A DNA stretch of 52,113 nt, from positions 1-52,113 of the forward strand of contig NZ_JAHFZF010000033.1 of the NCBI RefSeq assembly GCF_018619435.1, in the 5' to 3' direction. The position numbers were made by a program, and so were the translations under genes. Under the pieces are notes generated by a model. It ran no database searches. It was not told where the DNA came from and saw only the letters and a program-made list of their open reading frames with translations. The DNA is from Rhodoferax sp. U11-2br (lineage in GTDB: Bacteria; Pseudomonadota; Gammaproteobacteria; Burkholderiales; Burkholderiaceae_C). Below are positions 48,861 to 52,113 of the stretch, in pieces; the stretch's first letter is position 1; the number at the start of each line of letters is the position of its first letter.

Positions 48861-50822
48861 CTACCCCACGGCGTTCTGGGGCATCTCTGACAATGAGATC
48901 GTCAGGAAAACCAGCAGGAAGAGAAGAAACGCAACCCGTGGCACGTCCATCACACTGCTCACCAGTCCGACCAGCAGAACGGCCACCAGAGATGCCGCCA
49001 GGTAAGGTGCTATTGGCTGCAAACTGGCGCGCCCCAGCACCAACTGCCACAACGCATAACCAATAAGCAGCAAACATGCCAGCAGACCTAGCCCACCACG
49101 CTCCACCAGCAGTTCCAGCACCAGATTATCCAGATGCCATGGCACAAAATACGACTGAGCTGCGGGAAACCAGCGTGCCAGACCGGCAGAAAAATCGCCA
49201 TTGGTCAGCAGATTGTGTGGTCTGCGGCCGGTCAACACGATGTTGTCCACATCGGCCTGAGCACCGGCATCCATCACTGAGATGGAAAACATCTTGAGCC
49301 GGGGTGCGAACCAGCGCCCGGAGCCCAAAGACGGGCCTTGCAGCGCCACGGTGATGGGCTGCCAGGCGAAGGAATCAACACCTTCTGCCGGTTGGATAAG
49401 CAAGAAGGCGGCTTGGCATGCACGGTCGTACAAGAGGTGGCGTTCACATAAAAACAGCTCCATCCGGGTCGTCTGTCTGACCCGCACGGTCAGGCGCACC
49501 CGGTGAAACTCGGGTTCGGTGAGCGCAACGCGCTGGGTCAGCTCGAAAACGCCGCCAAGTTCTTCCTGGGTTTTGGGGCCATAGAGGGTGACAAACTGTT
49601 GCTCGGCTTGCCCGTCCCGGGTTTGCTGCTGATGCCTCGCGTCACCTGGAAACTCCTCAAAAGGTACCTGGGCTGCGTAGTTGGCAGGCAGGCGCCCCAG
49701 TCCTTTGCCCAGCAGCCAGTCGCTCGGATGTTTGAGCAGGCCAACGCCGCTTTTCCAGTGCGCCATCCGGCTGGAGAGATCCTGTCCGGCGCTGGCCAGG
49801 CGTTCCGACATGAAACTGCCGCCTTCGAGCACACCGACCACTTCCAGGACCAAAGCCAGCACCAACACCACGCTGGCCTTGAGCCGCCAGCCCGGTGCGC
49901 CCATCTGTTGGCGCAGACCCTGCCAGGCACTGCGGCCACGGCGAGCCTGGTTTTGCAGCCATAGCAAACCGGCCAGCAACAACAGCGGTGCCAGCACGGC
50001 CAGATAAACGCCGCGTGCAAAGGTGGTCAGACAGATGTAGCCACCCCAAAAAGCCAGCATCGCCAGGCTGGCCCACAAGGCGGGTTGACGTGTGGCATAC
50101 AAAGCCCACACCACAAAGGGCGCGGTCATCGCCAGATAGGTGTCGATGGCGGCACCCCCCACATGCATTTCCCAGAACAAGGCTACTGTTCGGTAGGGGC
50201 TGGAAAAATCCAGCAGTCCCGGGAAAGCGGCCCGCTCCCATAGTGTGGCCAGCACCACCTGTGCCAGCCCGCTGACCACACCGGTTGCCAGCGTCGTGGT
50301 GGCCAGGCGTGTCGACTGGGACAACTCACGCCGCAGCAGCGGCAAAAAGAGGGTGGCAAAGCCCAGGCTTTTGAAGATCCGCCAGCTGTTCAATGCATCG
50401 CTGTAGTTGGCAAACCAGTCAAAAGACAGCCCACCCGCATCAGCCAGGCCGCGCCACAGCGAGATCACACCTGAGGCCAGCACTAGAACCATCAGCCAGT
50501 GCCCTGCACTGCGGGGCAGCTTTTTGGGGCCTGCCGGTTTGTTCCATGCCAATTGGGCGTAGCCCCCTGCCAGGGCGCCCAGTAGCAAGATGTCGAACTC
50601 TTCAAACATCAGCCAGCCGGTCCAGGGTGAAAAGTTGAGCCAGGGTAGGCAGGCCGGTACCAGCCACAACCATAGCCGGGGTTGCCAGGCCACCAGGCAG
50701 CTTGCCATACACAGCAGCACCAGAGCCAGCATCGGTGACACCGGGTGATGTCCGGCCAGACCCGCTCCGGCCACCAGGCAGACACCCGCTAGCAGCCAGC
50801 AGAGCAGGCCAGACAGTCGCAT
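48861..50822 (-). CDS. O-antigen-ligase/polymerase-like membrane protein with large extracytoplasmic insert
   Basis: A 653-residue polytopic membrane protein. Helices run from residue 1 to about 340, resembling O-antigen ligase/Wzy proteins, and resume at about 565-650. Between them lies a roughly 200-residue hydrophilic segment, including RVRLTVRVRQTTRMELFLC and NLLTNGDFSAGLARWFP, that looks like a carbohydrate-binding beta-sandwich. That insert is unusual for the family. It would polymerise or ligate the polysaccharide in the periplasm. It starts 6 bp after the PLP decarboxylase stop. Confidence 0.8.
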   Translation of the reverse strand: MRLSGLLCWLLAGVCLVAGAGLAGHHPVSPMLALVLLCMASCLVAWQPRLWLWLVPACLPWLNFSPWTGWLMFEEFDILLLGALAGGYAQLAWNKPAGPKKLPRSAGHWLMVLVLASGVISLWRGLADAGGLSFDWFANYSDALNSWRIFKSLGFATLFLPLLRRELSQSTRLATTTLATGVVSGLAQVVLATLWERAAFPGLLDFSSPYRTVALFWEMHVGGAAIDTYLAMTAPFVVWALYATRQPALWASLAMLAFWGGYICLTTFARGVYLAVLAPLLLLAGLLWLQNQARRGRSAWQGLRQQMGAPGWRLKASVVLVLALVLEVVGVLEGGSFMSERLASAGQDLSSRMAHWKSGVGLLKHPSDWLLGKGLGRLPANYAAQVPFEEFPGDARHQQQTRDGQAEQQFVTLYGPKTQEELGGVFELTQRVALTEPEFHRVRLTVRVRQTTRMELFLCERHLLYDRACQAAFLLIQPAEGVDSFAWQPITVALQGPSLGSGRWFAPRLKMFSISVMDAGAQADVDNIVLTGRRPHNLLTNGDFSAGLARWFPAAQSYFVPWHLDNLVLELLVERGGLGLLACLLLIGYALWQLVLGRASLQPIAPYLAASLVAVLLVGLVSSVMDVPRVAFLLFLLVFLTISLSEMPQNAVG

Positions 50823-50828
50823 CTGGGG

Positions 50829-52085
50829 TTACACCAGCACTTCAACACACGGCGGGTGTGTCAGAAACTGGTGCGGACTGGCGTTGGCGCCATACGCCCC
50901 GGACTGGAACACCACCAGCAGATCACCCACCTGCGCCTCGGGCAGCGGCACCCGGTCAGCCAGCACATCTAGCGGTGTGCAAGACGGCCCCACCACCGTG
51001 GTGACCTGTGTGGCCGGATGTCCCATCTTGTTGCCGATGGCAACAGGGTAGTTTTTGCGCAGCAGCTGGCCAAAGTTGCCGGTGGCGGCCAGGTGTTGAT
51101 GCAGCCCACCATCGGCCACCAGATACAGCTGGTCGCGCGAGTACTTGCGGTCGATCACCCGTGTCACGTAAATACCGGCCTCGGCCACCAGGTAGCGGCC
51201 CAGTTCCAGCACCAGACTGGTCTGTGGCAAGTGGGCCTGGGCAAGTTGTAGCAGGCGTTCCAGCTGCTCTCCAATCGGCTCCAGCTGCAACGGCTTGTCC
51301 CCGGGGAAATACGGCACGCCCAGGCCCCCGCCTAAGTTCAGCACCCGCACCTTGTCGGGCGCGTGTTGCGACAGGCGCAGTGCCAAGTCAAACGACTGCT
51401 GCAACGCCTGGCAGATGGCCTCGGTGCTCAGGCTTTGTGAGCCGGGGTAGAGGTGAAAACCCTCAAACGCCAGACCGGCGCGGCCCAAGTTGGCCAGCAG
51501 GGCAGGGACTTGCTCCACATCCACACCAAAGGGCCGTGGCCCGCCGCCCATTCTCATGCCCGAGCTTTTGAGTTCAAAGTCGGGGTTGATGCGCACCGCA
51601 GCGCGGGCGGGCAAACCCAGGGTCTGGGACGCCTGGGCCAGTACATCCACCTCGCGGAACGACTCGATGTTCACCAACACTCCGGCCGCCACCGCCTGGC
51701 GCAACTCGGCATCGCGTTTGCCGGGGCCGGCAAAACTGATGTCCTTGGGGTTGACACCCGCATCCAGCGCCACTTTCATTTCCCCCGCCGAGGCCACGTC
51801 GAGGCCATCCACTAGGCTTGCCATGAAACCCACCAAGGCGGGCATCGGGTTGGCTTTCATGGCGTAGTGCAGCCTGATTTTGGACGGCAAGGCCTGGCGC
51901 AGCTCGGCCACACGCTGGCGTATCTGGGCGCGGCCATAGGCATAAAACGGGGTCTGTCCGACCCGCGCGGCCAAGCGTGACAGGCTGTCACCGCCGGGCA
52001 TCAACTCACCCTGGCTCACCACAAACTGGGTCATGGGCGCATGCTGGGGCAAAGAGGGTGGCGCGTCTTGCATGGTGAGGGTCAT
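50829..52085 (-). CDS. PLP-dependent decarboxylase, exosortase-A system associated
   Basis: A 418-residue fold type III PLP enzyme related to diaminopimelate and ornithine decarboxylases. The PLP lysine is in LHYAMKANPMP; GGGLGVPYF, GPSCTPLDVLADRV and FQSGAYGAN are active-site segments. Its regular neighbours are exosortase-A polysaccharide genes, fitting a role in making a sugar or amino-acid precursor, not established. The start at 52085 lies 28 bp from the window edge and is not certain; later ATGs exist at 52073 and 52034. Confidence 0.88.
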   Translation of the reverse strand: MTLTMQDAPPSLPQHAPMTQFVVSQGELMPGGDSLSRLAARVGQTPFYAYGRAQIRQRVAELRQALPSKIRLHYAMKANPMPALVGFMASLVDGLDVASAGEMKVALDAGVNPKDISFAGPGKRDAELRQAVAAGVLVNIESFREVDVLAQASQTLGLPARAAVRINPDFELKSSGMRMGGGPRPFGVDVEQVPALLANLGRAGLAFEGFHLYPGSQSLSTEAICQALQQSFDLALRLSQHAPDKVRVLNLGGGLGVPYFPGDKPLQLEPIGEQLERLLQLAQAHLPQTSLVLELGRYLVAEAGIYVTRVIDRKYSRDQLYLVADGGLHQHLAATGNFGQLLRKNYPVAIGNKMGHPATQVTTVVGPSCTPLDVLADRVPLPEAQVGDLLVVFQSGAYGANASPHQFLTHPPCVEVLV

Positions 52086-52113
52086 GTCTGAGGGGGCTGG
52101 ACGGGGGTGGGGC

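Overview
The window reads as chromosome of a GC-rich betaproteobacterium, most likely a Comamonadaceae member close to Rhodoferax or Polaromonas. This is inferred from the gene families present (exosortase-A type polysaccharide genes with PrsK/PrsR/PrsT, HPr-rel-A genes, glutaryl-CoA dehydrogenase next to a CaiB-type CoA transferase) and from a recurring palindromic repeat with the core AGCCCTTAT...ATAAGGGCT. No rRNA, tRNA, CRISPR array or intact insertion sequence was seen.

Layout. 0.2-4.7 kb (minus): an NMT1/THI5-type ABC importer operon (ATPase, two permeases, binding protein) followed by a RutR-like TetR regulator; a near-consensus RutR box lies in the operon promoter region. 4.9-6.4 kb: an ICMT-like methyltransferase, a glycine-zipper envelope protein and a 55-codon small ORF. 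6.4-8.1 kb: a large protein of unknown function behind a possible FliA-type promoter. 8.2-13.1 kb (minus): a drug-efflux operon marR-nodT-emrA-emrB driven by a strong promoter whose spacer is filled by a perfect palindrome. 13.2-17.3 kb (minus): a class V aminotransferase, a small I78-family protease inhibitor and an S8 autotransporter-like protease whose leader carries a convincing cyclic-di-GMP-I riboswitch. 17.4-21.4 kb: glutaryl-CoA degradation (LysR regulator, glutaryl-CoA dehydrogenase, CoA transferase) with a highly structured intergenic element. 21.5-23.3 kb: GNAT acetyltransferase, a decayed DinD-like gene and an apparently truncated PAS protein. 23.5-31.8 kb: cytochrome b561 with two YceI proteins, a DUF2799 lipoprotein, a HemG-like flavoprotein, an EF-G paralogue, an HD-GYP protein, a flavin reductase, an M14 peptidase and a candidate small RNA. 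31.8-36.7 kb: ClC channel, DapB-like reductase, MarR regulator preceded by a CTCTG repeat, and the ABC-F protein Uup. 36.7-52.1 kb (minus): an exosortase-A-type exopolysaccharide locus (PLP decarboxylase, O-antigen-ligase-like protein, Ugd, sugar transferase, PrsK, PrsR, PrsT), followed by an HPr-rel-A operon (Tat-exported cysteine-rich protein, PqqD-like protein, HprK-like kinase, nucleotidyltransferase).

How it fits together. Two regulatory threads stand out. Cyclic-di-GMP appears on both sides: a riboswitch reads it upstream of the surface protease and an HD-GYP protein probably degrades it. The sigma-54 activator PrsR, with its kinase PrsK, sits just upstream of a good sigma-54 promoter (GG-N10-GC) in front of the HPr-rel-A operon. 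That suggests the poorly understood HPr-rel-A module and its cysteine-rich exported protein are controlled together with exopolysaccharide production. The palindromic repeat has also entered three coding sequences in frame, which is visible directly in the proteins.
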